A stretch of 64,000 nucleotides of DNA from Alteromonas profundi (GCF_010500865.1 NZ_JAAAWN010000020.1:1-64000), one strand, 5' to 3'. Positions 35,389 through 47,314 are shown, counted from the first letter of the stretch. Notes: generated from the sequence alone by a model not told the origin. A program made the numbers and translations.

Positions 35389-38010
35389 ATGCAAACACAC
35401 TACGATGCTGAACTGAAAGACACCGTTCGATACCTTGGAAAAACCCTTGGTGAAACTATTAAAAACCAGTTAGGCCAAGAGTGGCTCGATCGGATTGAAA
35501 ACATCCGAATAGGGGGTCGCGCATCTTATCAGGGCGATGCTAAATATAGCGAAGAACTGAAAGAAACTTTCAAAAGTATGTCGGACAGCGATTTATTAAC
35601 TGTCGGACGCGCCTTTGCGCAATTCTTGAATTTAGGCAATATTGCTGAACAAGAATACAATGCGGCAATGAATGTAGACGCCTCTATTGATGCGTTATTT
35701 AAACACCTTGATAAAGCCGAATTATCTACAGAAAAAGTCCAACAAGCGGTGGGCAAACTAAATATCGATTTAGTATTAACGGCACACCCTACAGAAGTTA
35801 CCCGCCGTACCCTTATTCACAAACACAAAGAGCTAGCAAACTGTCTACAAGCCGTTCATCAAGAGTCGCTTAGCGACGTTGAGCGTAATAAAGTAGAAAC
35901 CCGTATTGCTGATCTTATCAGCCAAGCATGGCACACCGAAGAAATTCGCTCGGTTCGCCCTACTCCGGTTGATGAAGCGCGTTGGGGTTTCTCTGTTATT
36001 GAAAACTCATTGTGGGAAGCGGTGCCAGATTTCCTTCGCGAACTCGATGACCGACTTAATCAAGACTATGCTGTGTCGCTTCCGCTTGATGCATCACCGG
36101 TACAGTTTAGTTCATGGATGGGTGGTGATAGAGACGGTAACCCATTTGTTACCTCAAAAGTTACCGAGCAAGTGTTATTGCTTGCCCGTAAACGTGCTGC
36201 CAAACTGTTCGCCACCGACCTAGATCGCTTGCAAGTTGAGCTTTCTATGTACGATTGTAACGATGCGCTTCGTGAAAAAGTGGGCGATGCCAACGAACCC
36301 TATCGCGCCCTACTGCGCCCATTGGTTCAGCGTTTTATAGCTACCCGTGACGGAATTGCAGACTATTTGGCAGGTAACAGCCCAGACACCTCGCAGTGGA
36401 TTGAAAGCGACGATGAGCTTATTGATGCACTTATGCTGTGTCACCAATCATTGATTGATTGTGGCATGCAAGTAGTCGCGAATGGGCTACTTCTGGACAC
36501 CATTCGTCGTGCACGTGTATTCGGTATTCACTTACTTCGCCTTGATGTGCGCCAAGATTCAGAACGTCACTCAGACGTATTTAGCGAGCTTACCCGTTAC
36601 CTTGGCCTTGGCGATTACTCGCAGTGGAGCGAAGCGGATAAGCAAGCCTTCCTACTTCGTGAACTCGGCTCTAAGCGTCCGCTTTTCCCTGCACAATGGG
36701 ATGCCTCTGACGATGTTAAAGAAGTGCTTGATACCTGTAAGGTTATTGCTAAGCATAGTAAACATGGCTTTGGTATTTATATTATATCAATGGCCAGTGA
36801 GCCGTCTGACGTATTGGCAGTACAGTTGTTGCTACAAGAGAGTGGCGTAGATTGGCCAATGCCAGTGGCGCCCTTGTTCGAAACACTCGACGATTTGAAC
36901 AACTCACCTGATGTCATGCGCAAGCTACTATCCATTGATTGGTATCGTGGCTATGTAAAAGGACGTCAATTTGTGATGATTGGCTACTCAGACTCGGCGA
37001 AAGACGCCGGTGCACTAGCCGCTGGTTGGGCGCAGTATCAATCGCAAGAAGCACTTGTTGCGATTGCTGAAGAATACGATGTTTCGCTCACCCTTTTCCA
37101 TGGTCGTGGTGGCACAATTGGCCGTGGTGGCTTACCTGCGCATGCTGCTATCTATTCACAGCCTCCAGGCTCGTTAGAAGGCGGGTTTCGAGTTACTGAG
37201 CAGGGCGAAACCATTCGCTATAAGTTCGGCATGCCCAAGCTTGCTAAACGTAGCCTAGGCATTTACGCCAGCGCAATTATTGAAGCTATGCTATTCCCGC
37301 CGCCGGCACCTAAAGAAGAATGGCGCGAACTCATCAGTGCTATGGCAGCGAAAGGACGTGATAATTATCGCGCTACCGTTCGCCATGACGAAGAGTTTGT
37401 TCCCTACTTCCGTGTAGCAACGCCAGAACAAGAATTGGGCAAACTGCCACTAGGTAGTCGTCCTGCGAAGCGTAAACCACAAGGTGGGATTGAAAGTCTA
37501 CGTGCCATTCCATGGATTTTTGCGTGGGCGCAAACCCGTTTGGTATTGCCAAGCTGGTTAGGCGTGATGCGTGCGATCGACAGTGTGAAAAACGAAGAAA
37601 ACGAAAAAGTGGTTAATGAAATGTTCAGTGAATGGCCTTTCTACCGCTCTCGTTTATCTATGCTAGACATGGTTTTCCACAAAGCCGACCCGCGCATTAG
37701 CGAAGCATACGATGCGCGCCTAGTACCAGAGGAATTAAAACACTTTGGCGAAGCACTGCGCGCTGAACTAAAGGAGAGTATTGCTTCGTTACTTGCCATC
37801 ACAGGTGAAGAAGGCATTATGAAAAACGATCCACAGGGCAAAGAGTCAATGGAGATACGTGCAGGCTACCTACAGCCGCTACATTATCTTCAAATTGAAT
37901 TGCTAGATCGTATTCGTAAAGCCGGTGATGACGCACAAAATACCGATCTTGAACGGGCCATGATGGTGACTATCGCAGGTATCGCCATTGGTATGCGTAA
38001 TACAGGTTAG
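35389..38010 (+). CDS. ppc: Phosphoenolpyruvate carboxylase
   Basis: An 873-residue enzyme that makes oxaloacetate from PEP and bicarbonate, replenishing the TCA cycle. Active-site motifs are LTAHPTEVTRRT near residue 130, WMGGDRDGNPFVT near 245 and FHGRGGTIGRGG near 570, and it ends GMRNTG as in E. coli Ppc. It is single-gene, followed by a strong terminator. Confidence 0.97.
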   Translation: MQTHYDAELKDTVRYLGKTLGETIKNQLGQEWLDRIENIRIGGRASYQGDAKYSEELKETFKSMSDSDLLTVGRAFAQFLNLGNIAEQEYNAAMNVDASIDALFKHLDKAELSTEKVQQAVGKLNIDLVLTAHPTEVTRRTLIHKHKELANCLQAVHQESLSDVERNKVETRIADLISQAWHTEEIRSVRPTPVDEARWGFSVIENSLWEAVPDFLRELDDRLNQDYAVSLPLDASPVQFSSWMGGDRDGNPFVTSKVTEQVLLLARKRAAKLFATDLDRLQVELSMYDCNDALREKVGDANEPYRALLRPLVQRFIATRDGIADYLAGNSPDTSQWIESDDELIDALMLCHQSLIDCGMQVVANGLLLDTIRRARVFGIHLLRLDVRQDSERHSDVFSELTRYLGLGDYSQWSEADKQAFLLRELGSKRPLFPAQWDASDDVKEVLDTCKVIAKHSKHGFGIYIISMASEPSDVLAVQLLLQESGVDWPMPVAPLFETLDDLNNSPDVMRKLLSIDWYRGYVKGRQFVMIGYSDSAKDAGALAAGWAQYQSQEALVAIAEEYDVSLTLFHGRGGTIGRGGLPAHAAIYSQPPGSLEGGFRVTEQGETIRYKFGMPKLAKRSLGIYASAIIEAMLFPPPAPKEEWRELISAMAAKGRDNYRATVRHDEEFVPYFRVATPEQELGKLPLGSRPAKRKPQGGIESLRAIPWIFAWAQTRLVLPSWLGVMRAIDSVKNEENEKVVNEMFSEWPFYRSRLSMLDMVFHKADPRISEAYDARLVPEELKHFGEALRAELKESIASLLAITGEEGIMKNDPQGKESMEIRAGYLQPLHYLQIELLDRIRKAGDDAQNTDLERAMMVTIAGIAIGMRNTG

Positions 38011-38090
38011 CCCGTTACGCTTACCGGTATGGCATGTGACTTAGTGCCTTATTACACCGGCCTTGAAATAGGCGAAAGCTTATTTCGATT

Positions 38091-38121
38091 AAAACCCCCG
38101 ATGAGGTTCATCGGGGGTTTT
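38091..38121 (+). terminator. ppc terminator
   Basis: AAAACCCCCGATGA (38091-38104) is perfectly complementary to TCATCGGGGGTTTT (38108-38121). Confidence 0.9.
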
Positions 38122-38140
38122 GTAATTTAAGCCAGATAAA

Positions 38141-38173
38141 AAAATGCCAGTTAGCGTGACTAACTGGCATTTT
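38141..38173 (-). terminator. katG terminator
   Basis: AAATGCCAGTTAG (38142-38154) pairs with CTAACTGGCATTT (38160-38172); the A-run on its left gives a U-run for the minus strand. A very similar TGCCA hairpin terminates the Oar gene at 43831. Confidence 0.85.
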
Positions 38174-38225
38174 CGTTAAAGGGGCCGCGTTCGCCCCCGT
38201 TTATTGTTTCGCTTATACTTCGTGC

Positions 38226-40463
<2,238 letters not shown>

Positions 40464-40711
40464 TTAAACTATGATATTCACGCCTTCCTAGGCATTATGA
40501 AGTCGACCTGAAACGCGTCTTGAAAGCGTAGACGAAAAAAAAGCAATTACCAGACGCTGAGCAAAAATTCATACTTAAGTCTTATGCCCAAAGCTTAATG
40601 CAGCGTACCCAAGTATGGAGTAAACGTAAAAAACGCCATATCTTAGAAGGTAACCGACCGCAAAAGATAAAACCTACCTAGTAATGGTAAAAAGATATGG
40701 AGAAGATATAC

Positions 40712-40765
40712 GTTGGAAGAGTTTCAATAAGCAGGCTCTCTCCCCCCCCCCAAAAAAATGCGGGG
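40712..40765. repeat. Hairpin-bearing repeat, copy A
   Basis: GTTGGAAGAGTTTCAATAAG followed by CAGGCTCTC, then a C-run, an A-run and TGCGGGGG that can fold back on the C-run. It matches copy B at 40881-40962 over the first 29 bases with a few differences. It holds a run of ten or more C, which may be a sequencing or replication weak point. Confidence 0.6.
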
Positions 40766-40880
40766 GCAACACGAATTCAGCCACACCTAGAAACAGAAAG
40801 GCTGGATACGTAAGGACGTAACAGACTGTCTTTGGGAAAATCTATCTAATTAGAGAACAGGCTAAGGGATGAAGTGTAGA

Positions 40881-40962
40881 GTTGGAAGGGCTTTATAAGC
40901 AGGCTCTCCACCGCAGGAATGCGGTGGCGAAGCCTACAGGGACGTATTCACAGCGGGCCTGC
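40881..40962. repeat. Hairpin-bearing repeat, copy B (mdh 3' flank)
   Basis: GTTGGAAGGGCTTTATAAG, then CAGGCTCT and the stem CCACCGCA (40908-40915)/TGCGGTGG (40920-40927) with a GGAA tetraloop. GCAGGC (40899-40904) and GCCTGC (40957-40962) can close an outer stem. It lies 30 bases past the mdh stop and may act as its 3' structure. The remaining sequence of the 40413-40992 gap holds no gene I can support. Confidence 0.65.
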
Positions 40963-40992
40963 GTTTAAAGGCCTACCAATGATGTCATCCAC

Positions 40993-41931
40993 TTAGCCGT
41001 TGACGAAATCAACACCTAGCTTGATGTCGCCACGTAGGCCTTCAAGCATGTCGTTTTTCGCTTTTTCTTCAAATGCGCTTAGTTCACCGTAAGGTAGAAT
41101 TTCAACAACACCTTCTGCGCCTAAACGTACTGGGTGAGCGAAGAATGCTGCATCATCGCTGTCGTCAGTTTGTACATATGTGTACTCAACTACATTCTCG
41201 CCTTGCATTGCAGAAACAAGAGACAGACAGAAACGTGCTGCAGCTTGGCCCATAGAAAGGGTTGCAGAGCCGCCGCCCGCTTTCGCTTCAACAACTTCGG
41301 TACCCGCATTCTGGATACGTGTTGTTAGGCTAGACACTTCTTCGTCTGTAAACTCAACGCCTTCAACTTGTGAAAGAAGAGGAAGGATAGTAGTACCAGA
41401 GTGACCACCGATTACCGGTACATGCACAGAAGATACGTCTACACCTTTAAGTTCAGCTACAAAGGTTTCTGCGCGAATAACGTCAAGCGTAGTAACACCG
41501 AACAATTTATTCTTGTTGTAAACACCTTTCGCTTTAAGCGTCTCAGCTGCAATAGCAACTGTAGTGTTAACAGGGTTGGTGATAATACCAACACATGCAT
41601 CAGGACAGTTGTCAGCAACACCTTCAATAAGGTTTTTTACAATACCTGCATTGATGTTGAACAAATCAGAACGATCCATACCTGGCTTACGAGGCATACC
41701 CGCTGGGATAAGAACAACGTCTGCACCTGTTAGTGCATCAGCTAGGTCATCTTTACCGTGACCGGTTACCTTTACTGCTGTAGGGATGTGGCTCAAATCA
41801 ACAGCGACACCAGGAACTACTGGCGCAACATCATATAGCGCTAAATCAGAACCTGCTGGCAATTGCGTTTTTAACAACAAAGACAGCGCCTGGCCAATAC
41901 CACCGGCAGCACCTAACACGGCTACTTTCAT
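40993..41931 (-). CDS. mdh: Malate dehydrogenase
   Basis: A 312-residue NAD-dependent enzyme interconverting malate and oxaloacetate. It starts [20 protein letters not shown] (nucleotide site), with [31 protein letters not shown] and the catalytic His in [17 protein letters not shown]. This is the E. coli-type dimeric Mdh. It is divergent from argR, an arrangement I know from other gammaproteobacteria. Confidence 0.97.
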   Translation of the reverse strand: MKVAVLGAAGGIGQALSLLLKTQLPAGSDLALYDVAPVVPGVAVDLSHIPTAVKVTGHGKDDLADALTGADVVLIPAGMPRKPGMDRSDLFNINAGIVKNLIEGVADNCPDACVGIITNPVNTTVAIAAETLKAKGVYNKNKLFGVTTLDVIRAETFVAELKGVDVSSVHVPVIGGHSGTTILPLLSQVEGVEFTDEEVSSLTTRIQNAGTEVVEAKAGGGSATLSMGQAAARFCLSLVSAMQGENVVEYTYVQTDDSDDAAFFAHPVRLGAEGVVEILPYGELSAFEEKAKNDMLEGLRGDIKLGVDFVNG

Positions 41932-42044
41932 ACCATTTCTCCTATGGGATTACTCTCGTATTTAAACGGAACGTCACACTAATGCAACGCGGGGGAAAAC
42001 TCAATCACCGTATAGTCTTATACAGCCTATTTACGACGATTTTT

Positions 42045-42076
42045 AAGCAATATTCATTATCATGAATGATTATGCA
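42045..42076. promoter_or_regulatory. Putative pair of ARG boxes before argR
   Basis: TGAATGATTATGCA (42063-42076) differs from the ARG box TGAAT-W4-ATTCA mainly at one base of the right arm. TTAAGCAATATTCA (42045-42058) is a weaker match. ArgR usually binds paired boxes a few bases apart, as here, so autoregulation is plausible. Confidence 0.45.
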
Positions 42077-42153
42077 AAAAAATTGCGTATAGTCTACCTG
42101 TGGGGCACAATATATGCTAATGAAATAACCCCAAAGACGTAAAAAAGGACAGC

Positions 42154-42618
42154 ATGGCAAACGTAAAGCAAGAGCAGCTAATAAAAGCCTTTAAAGAAAT
42201 TTTAAAAGCTGAAAGTTATGGCTCACAGGGAGAAATTGTTGACGCATTAAAAGCCCAAGGCTTCGATAATATAAGCCAGTCTAAGATTTCACGAATGCTA
42301 AGCAAATTTGGCGCGGTTCGTACCCGTAATGCGCGAGGAGATATGGTGTACTGCTTGCCTCCTGAACTTGGTATGCCAACAGCCAAAAGCCCTTTAAAGC
42401 AGCTTGTATTAGATATTGTTCACAACAATGTCATGGTAATCATTAGAACCAGCCCGGGTGCTGCGCAACTGATTGCCCGCCTACTCGACTCTCTGAGTAA
42501 AAAAGATGGCGTACTAGGCACAATCGCAGGCGACGACACCATTTTTATTGCGCCAGCGGATGTCTCAAAAATTGAAGACTTGCGCCAGCGCGTTGAAGAT
42601 CTCTTTGAAAATGTATAG
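42154..42618 (+). CDS. argR: Arginine repressor
   Basis: A 154-residue ArgR. The N-terminal winged helix ([28 protein letters not shown]) contacts DNA; the segment is given here by its ends, [11 protein letters not shown] and SQSKISRML. The C-terminal arginine-binding and hexamer domain has [15 protein letters not shown] and [13 protein letters not shown]. It represses arginine biosynthesis when arginine is bound. Divergent from mdh. Confidence 0.96.
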   Translation: MANVKQEQLIKAFKEILKAESYGSQGEIVDALKAQGFDNISQSKISRMLSKFGAVRTRNARGDMVYCLPPELGMPTAKSPLKQLVLDIVHNNVMVIIRTSPGAAQLIARLLDSLSKKDGVLGTIAGDDTIFIAPADVSKIEDLRQRVEDLFENV

Positions 42619-42678
42619 TTCGCCTTCTCACTAATCTTTTGCAGGTGCAAAACCCCACCTACTGACTATTTTAGATAT

Positions 42679-42735
42679 AAAAAAGCCGCTAACCAAGGGT
42701 TAGCGGCAAGGGAACTTGTACCAGGGAGATACAAA
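42679..42735 (-). ncRNA. Candidate small RNA 3' unit 1
   Basis: On the minus strand the unit reads TGTATCTCCCTGG, then AGTTCCC, then the hairpin GCCGCTAACC/GGTTAGCGGC (42698-42707 and 42685-42694) and six U. The same order (TGTATCTC, AGTTCCC, GCCGC stem, U-run) recurs at 42830-42893. It looks like the conserved 3' half and terminator of a small RNA; the 5' end is not defined. A -10-like GATAAT lies at about 42798-42793 on this strand. Confidence 0.5.
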
Positions 42736-42829
42736 TAAGAAACAGGGTTAACCTAGCACGAAGGCGTGTAAAACGTCTGTCATAAACTGTAAATTATCCG
42801 ACTAGATGCGTTAGCACTACAAAGCTCGC

Positions 42830-42893
42830 AAAAAAAAGCCGCCAATCGCAATGCGTATAGCGGCTATGGGAACTGCCCAAGAGATACATGTTT
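42830..42893 (-). ncRNA. Candidate small RNA 3' unit 2
   Basis: On the minus strand: TGTATCTCTTGGGCAGTTCCC, read as TGTATCTC (42888-42881) and AGTTCCC (42874-42868 region), then AGCCGC/GCGGCT stem ends (42865-42860 and 42842-42837) and eight U. A TTGACA lies about 60 bases upstream at roughly 42941-42936. It is the sibling of unit 1. It could alternatively be only the terminator of the DJ-1 gene that ends at 43023. Confidence 0.5.
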
Positions 42894-43022
42894 GATATCA
42901 CGACGTAAAGTTAACACACCCGTGTTTCACTTATATGTCAATAAAGGTAAGTTGTGTGTAAATAACGATTAACGGCGTGATAACATAATTTCTATCGCCT
43001 TGGCGAGTAGCCCAAGGTTATG

Positions 43023-43706
43023 TTACCCCAGTAGTTTCATAAGCGCTTCTGCTGCTGGACGAGATGAAGGTGGATTTTGGCCAGTCACTAACAAGCCATC
43101 AGTACACACCTTTACCGCAAAATCATCTGCACTTTCATAGTTGCCGCCCTTAATTACTAATTCGTCCTCCACGAGGTAAGGCACAACGTCAGTAAGCTCC
43201 ATGGCTGCTTCTTCACTATTGGAAAAACCCGTAACCGACTTGCCTTCTACAAGAAACTTTCCGTCAGGCGACTTAACGTCTTTAAGTACAATTGGAGCGT
43301 GACAAACCGCTGCCACGGGTTTCTCGGCGGCAATCATATCTTCGATAAGTTTGATAGAGTGGGCATTATCCGATAAATCCCAAAGCGGGCCGTGACCGCC
43401 AGGGTAAAATACCGCATCAAATTCATCTGCCTGTACGTCTTCTAAGGGAATAGTGGAAGCGACTGCGCTGCGTGCCACTTCATCTTTAGTGTAGCGCATA
43501 GCATCATCTGTCATCGCATCATCGCTGAGACTGTTTGGGTCGATAGGCACCTGCCCGCCCATAGGTGATGCCAACGTGATGGAATAACCTGCATCTTTAA
43601 AGGCATAGTAAGGTGAAGCGAACTCTTCAAGCCACATTCCGGTTTTGTTACCGGTGTCACCCATTAGCTCGTGTGAGGTCATTACCATTAACATTGATTT
43701 AGCCAT
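43023..43706 (-). CDS. DJ-1/PfpI family protein (Hsp31-like)
   Basis: A 227-residue class I glutamine-amidotransferase-like protein of the DJ-1/PfpI superfamily. The nucleophile elbow is AVCHAPIVL (Cys near residue 122), with the acidic partner in YPGGHGPLWDL, and SFSNSEEAAMEL-like residues (here TGFSNSEEAAMEL) typical of the Hsp31/YDR533c branch. Members act as glyoxalases or protein-repair chaperones; which applies is not shown. The ATG at 43706 has a perfect AGGAGA site, so the open extension to 43760 is dropped. Confidence 0.85.
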   Translation of the reverse strand: MAKSMLMVMTSHELMGDTGNKTGMWLEEFASPYYAFKDAGYSITLASPMGGQVPIDPNSLSDDAMTDDAMRYTKDEVARSAVASTIPLEDVQADEFDAVFYPGGHGPLWDLSDNAHSIKLIEDMIAAEKPVAAVCHAPIVLKDVKSPDGKFLVEGKSVTGFSNSEEAAMELTDVVPYLVEDELVIKGGNYESADDFAVKVCTDGLLVTGQNPPSSRPAAEALMKLLG

Positions 43707-43830
43707 TATTTCTCCTATGCTCAAAAAGCGTGATCTGTTGCTTTCTTTTTCGTTGAGCAAGGTAAATAGGATCAGAACAATGGTAGGCTTTCGGCGAGTA
43801 CCATCTGCATAAGATAATTAGCAGACATAA

Positions 43831-43865
43831 AAAATGCCACTTTCCTTAAAGGAAAATGGCATTTT
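43831..43865 (-). terminator. Terminator of the Oar-like receptor gene
   Basis: AAAATGCCA (43831-43839) pairs with TGGCATTTT (43857-43865); inside, TTTCC and GGAAA extend the stem. The A-run on the left gives a U-run on the minus strand. Confidence 0.88.
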
Positions 43866-43892
43866 ACATTACATGTCTTTCAAATCATTTGA

Positions 43893-46800
43893 TTAGAAAC
43901 GGTAGTTAACACCTACACGCATTTCCCAAAGTGACGCGTCACCCTGGCGTGGCGTAGCATTGGTAGAACCAATAGTAACAGTGTTAAATGATGCTTCTTC
44001 AAGAATACCCCAATCATCGTTCAGCATGTTTGTGAAGTTATCAATCACAAATGATACTTGTGCAGTATGGTCTGGGTGGAACGCTGGAATATCTTGACGA
44101 ACAGCGATATCTACCTTCGCCCACCAAGGGCTAGATTCTTCGTTACGCTCTGTACCCATAGGAAGTACACTTCCGCTATCCAAGTACGGAGTGAAACCAA
44201 AGATAGCGTTACCATCGTCTTTTGAGTAAACAAGACTGTAAGGACGTCCAGATTGCGCAACAGCAAAGGCTGAGAAAGTAGTATCTAAGCCATCAAAGAA
44301 CGACGTGGTGTAACGTAAATCCAATGTAAAGCGGTGCTCAATATTCCAATCTGAAAGTGAAGACACTTCTTCGTTTGGATTAGTGAACGCTCTGTATTGG
44401 TAGTTTGAAAACGCTACCGAGCTTGTCATTGGCTGTACATCTTCAGCGTGGCTGTAGTTATAACCAGTCACTACAGAGATACCGTTATCCCATGCTTTAT
44501 TCATGGTCGCAGTCAATGAGTACGAGGTAGATGTTTCGTCAGAGTTAGTTAATTCAAGTGAACCGTAGCCAGTTTTATCGTAGTCAATGTAACCTGCGTC
44601 AGTGAAACCTACTTCTTCAATACCTACGTACTTAATCATCGCTTGATCTTGAGTAACGCTTACTAATAAATCAAGATTGAATACGTAGTCTTCTTCGTTG
44701 ATATGCGTCATACCCGCAGAGATTTTCCACTCGCTAGGCATGTCGAAATCTGGGTCTAGGTTGTTACTTTCGAAGTTGCTACCTGCGCCAGACGACATAG
44801 CTTCGTCTAAGTCTGAAGGCACTGAGTAACCTGGGCCTGCAGTAACGCCGTCTTCAGTGTTTACCCAAGTAATGCTACCGTCGAACAAATCAGCATAAGT
44901 ATTGTCTACTTCACCGCCAGTAACGTTGGTGTTCTGGTAGTTGTTTGTCATCCAAACGTTAGGGTTACCACCTGAGAACAAGCCGATACCACCACGAAGC
45001 TCTGTATCATCGCTAAGCGTATAGTTAAGGCCGATACGTGGCTGAAGTAAGCTAATGCCATCAAGGTTGGCGGTATTGCTGTAGTTGTTTTGAGCTAAGA
45101 ATTCAGCATTTTCAACAGGCTTATCAGACGTTGTGATCCAGTCGTAACGTAAACCCGCAACCACTTTCAAATCGTCAGTTAGATAAAACTCATCTTGCGC
45201 GTAAGTTGAATGCGCAGTGTAACCCCACTCAGCGGCACGGTCATTCAGGTCACCAGAGTATGCATAGCCGTATTCGATTTCTGCATTTGTACCTGCAACA
45301 AAGTCTTCTAGGCTTTCAAACAAGATACTGGTTTCAGCATGCTGAACGAAAAGGTTATAAATTTCTAGCTTATCGCTTTCGTAACCAAAGGTTAACGTGT
45401 GACCATTATCGAAGTAATAGTTACCACGAAGCATGATGCTGGTTGCATCCCAATCTAGGTCGTTTGCTTGACGGCTATCGTCAGAACCTAAATAAACAGT
45501 TAAATCATCATCTTCACTTTCGGTTTCGTTACCAAGCTCAATTTTGATCTCACCAAAATCGTTTCCGCCCGGAGTGCCGTCACCGTACATAGAACGCTGT
45601 GTATTGTTAAGCTCAGTACGAGAAATACGAATCTCAGTCGAGAACTTATCTGTCCAGTCTGAGTAAAGCACGCCAACAAATGATTCTAGTTCTGCACCGC
45701 GCTCATACAAGTGGCTAGTCAGTTCAAATTCATCAGAGTCTCCATCAGATTCTGCGAAGTTATTACCATCGTTATAGTTATAGGTAAACGCAAAACGGTG
45801 ACTATCGTTGATGTTCCAGTCTAGCTTAACAAGAAGCTTTTCATCTTCATTAGGCATGCTTAATGGCGTTGTGCCTGCATCGAAGTTATAAAGAGACTGA
45901 GAAACTGACTGAATTTGTTCTAGTTGCGCTTGTGAAATTGCTACTTCGTTGATTGCGCCAGTGCCAATTGCGCCACGGTCAAACGTGTTTGCACCTTCAA
46001 GTTTTTCATAAGCAGCAAAGATAAATAGCGTATCTTCAATTAGCGGAGCGCCAACACTAAAGCCGTAACGCTTTTCAGTGTAAGAGCCTAGGTTAACATC
46101 ATCACCTTCAAGTGAATCACCACGTAGGCTGTCACTACCGTAATCGTAAAACGCTGTACCGTGTACTTCATTAGTACCTGTTTTACTTACTGCACTGATG
46201 TTACACGCTGAGAAACCACCGTAAATAACGTCAAAAGGTGCGATTTCAACAGAAACACCTTCAATGGCGTCGTAAGAGAAAGGCATTCTTTCAGTAGGGT
46301 AGCCATTTGAGTTAAGGCCGAAAAGGTCGTTCATACGAACGCCGTCAACAGTCAAGCTGTTAAAACGAGGGCTTTTACCCACACACTGGATACCACCTGA
46401 GCCACCTTCGTCAACATAGATACGTGGGTCGATACGTACAATGTCGGTGATATCACGGTTGATTGCAGGCGCCTGTTCAAGGGTTGAAAGGTCGAAGCTA
46501 GCAGAGGGGCCTACTTGACCGAATGAAAGGCTGCTAACTTGAGAAGCAGTAACAACGATATTTTCGTAATCAGCGGCGCTTTCTAAAGAACGCTCAATAG
46601 ATGATGCTTCACCTAGTTCTAAGTATACGTCGTTGATAGTTTGATCAGCATATTCATCAGAATCAATTTCGATAGTGTACGGACCACCAACGCGAAGACC
46701 GCGAAGGTTAAATGTACCACCATTATTTACTGTTACTGTTTTAACTGCACCTGTAGGTAAGTGAGTTACTTTAATTACAGTACCAACTGCTGGGCTGCCG

Positions 46801-46922
46801 TTAGGAGCAAGAATCTGACCGTTAAGCTCAGAAGAGGTAACTTGCGCCATTGCCGTAGTGGATAGACCAACCGACAAAGCAACAGCCGCCGCGATGCGGC
46901 TCAACTTAGCTGAAGTTTTCAT
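43893..46922 (-). CDS. Oar-like TonB-dependent receptor with N-terminal CarboxypepD_reg domain
   Basis: A 1009-residue outer-membrane protein. The signal peptide ends TTAMA near residue 26. A carboxypeptidase-regulatory-like domain follows (SELNGQILAPNGSPAVGTVI to about residue 110), then a plug with PAINRDITDIVRIDPRIYVDE and FNSLTVDGVRMNDLFGLNSNG, and a large barrel ending MRVGVNYRF. This is the Oar architecture, found in many marine bacteria; substrates are often peptides or proteins but are unknown here. It is a single-gene unit. A RutR-type palindrome lies about 200 bases upstream. Confidence 0.92.
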   Translation of the reverse strand: MKTSAKLSRIAAAVALSVGLSTTAMAQVTSSELNGQILAPNGSPAVGTVIKVTHLPTGAVKTVTVNNGGTFNLRGLRVGGPYTIEIDSDEYADQTINDVYLELGEASSIERSLESAADYENIVVTASQVSSLSFGQVGPSASFDLSTLEQAPAINRDITDIVRIDPRIYVDEGGSGGIQCVGKSPRFNSLTVDGVRMNDLFGLNSNGYPTERMPFSYDAIEGVSVEIAPFDVIYGGFSACNISAVSKTGTNEVHGTAFYDYGSDSLRGDSLEGDDVNLGSYTEKRYGFSVGAPLIEDTLFIFAAYEKLEGANTFDRGAIGTGAINEVAISQAQLEQIQSVSQSLYNFDAGTTPLSMPNEDEKLLVKLDWNINDSHRFAFTYNYNDGNNFAESDGDSDEFELTSHLYERGAELESFVGVLYSDWTDKFSTEIRISRTELNNTQRSMYGDGTPGGNDFGEIKIELGNETESEDDDLTVYLGSDDSRQANDLDWDATSIMLRGNYYFDNGHTLTFGYESDKLEIYNLFVQHAETSILFESLEDFVAGTNAEIEYGYAYSGDLNDRAAEWGYTAHSTYAQDEFYLTDDLKVVAGLRYDWITTSDKPVENAEFLAQNNYSNTANLDGISLLQPRIGLNYTLSDDTELRGGIGLFSGGNPNVWMTNNYQNTNVTGGEVDNTYADLFDGSITWVNTEDGVTAGPGYSVPSDLDEAMSSGAGSNFESNNLDPDFDMPSEWKISAGMTHINEEDYVFNLDLLVSVTQDQAMIKYVGIEEVGFTDAGYIDYDKTGYGSLELTNSDETSTSYSLTATMNKAWDNGISVVTGYNYSHAEDVQPMTSSVAFSNYQYRAFTNPNEEVSSLSDWNIEHRFTLDLRYTTSFFDGLDTTFSAFAVAQSGRPYSLVYSKDDGNAIFGFTPYLDSGSVLPMGTERNEESSPWWAKVDIAVRQDIPAFHPDHTAQVSFVIDNFTNMLNDDWGILEEASFNTVTIGSTNATPRQGDASLWEMRVGVNYRF

Positions 46923-47118
46923 GTGTGTTTCCCTTTTTGTTTAGAATTATGTTGGCGAGGGTAGAGATATTCCTTCCATCGCCTTTAATATTTTAAAGCT
47001 GTTCTTGCTAGCTCGTTGACGGCTGAAATTGTCATTGAGCTTCATGTCAAATTTATTACAAAGTTGCTTTTTTTATTGTTGCCTCAAAACTTCTGAGACA
47101 AGTTACCGCTTTAATTTC

Positions 47119-47134
47119 TTGACCAGATGGTCAA
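47119..47134. promoter_or_regulatory. Exact RutR-type box upstream of the Oar-like gene
   Basis: TTGACCAGATGGTCAA is a perfect palindrome and fits the E. coli RutR consensus TTGACCA-N2-TGGTCAA at every fixed base; it extends by one more pair (C/G). It lies in the 392-base divergent region between the Oar-like gene and the gene at 47315. A TetR-type regulator other than RutR could also recognise it. I see nothing else identifiable in this gap (46923-47314). Confidence 0.55.
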
Positions 47135-47314
47135 GTTAAATTACTTATTATTATTATTGTTAATCACAGGCAATTGACTGACTCTATTCTTGGCACATAC
47201 ACGACTAATAAACACCGTTTAATCAAAATCAGGTTTACCCATAAAAAAACCTTAATTTTCATATTCTTGACATTAAAAAGTAAAGTTACCTATTGCATTA
47301 AATAAACTTAACTG

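Noticed and set aside
42998-43017. CCTTGG/CCAAGG hairpin just after the DJ-1 stop codon, considered as its terminator.
   Set aside because: Six base pairs without a U-run; the downstream U-tract hairpins are better candidates.
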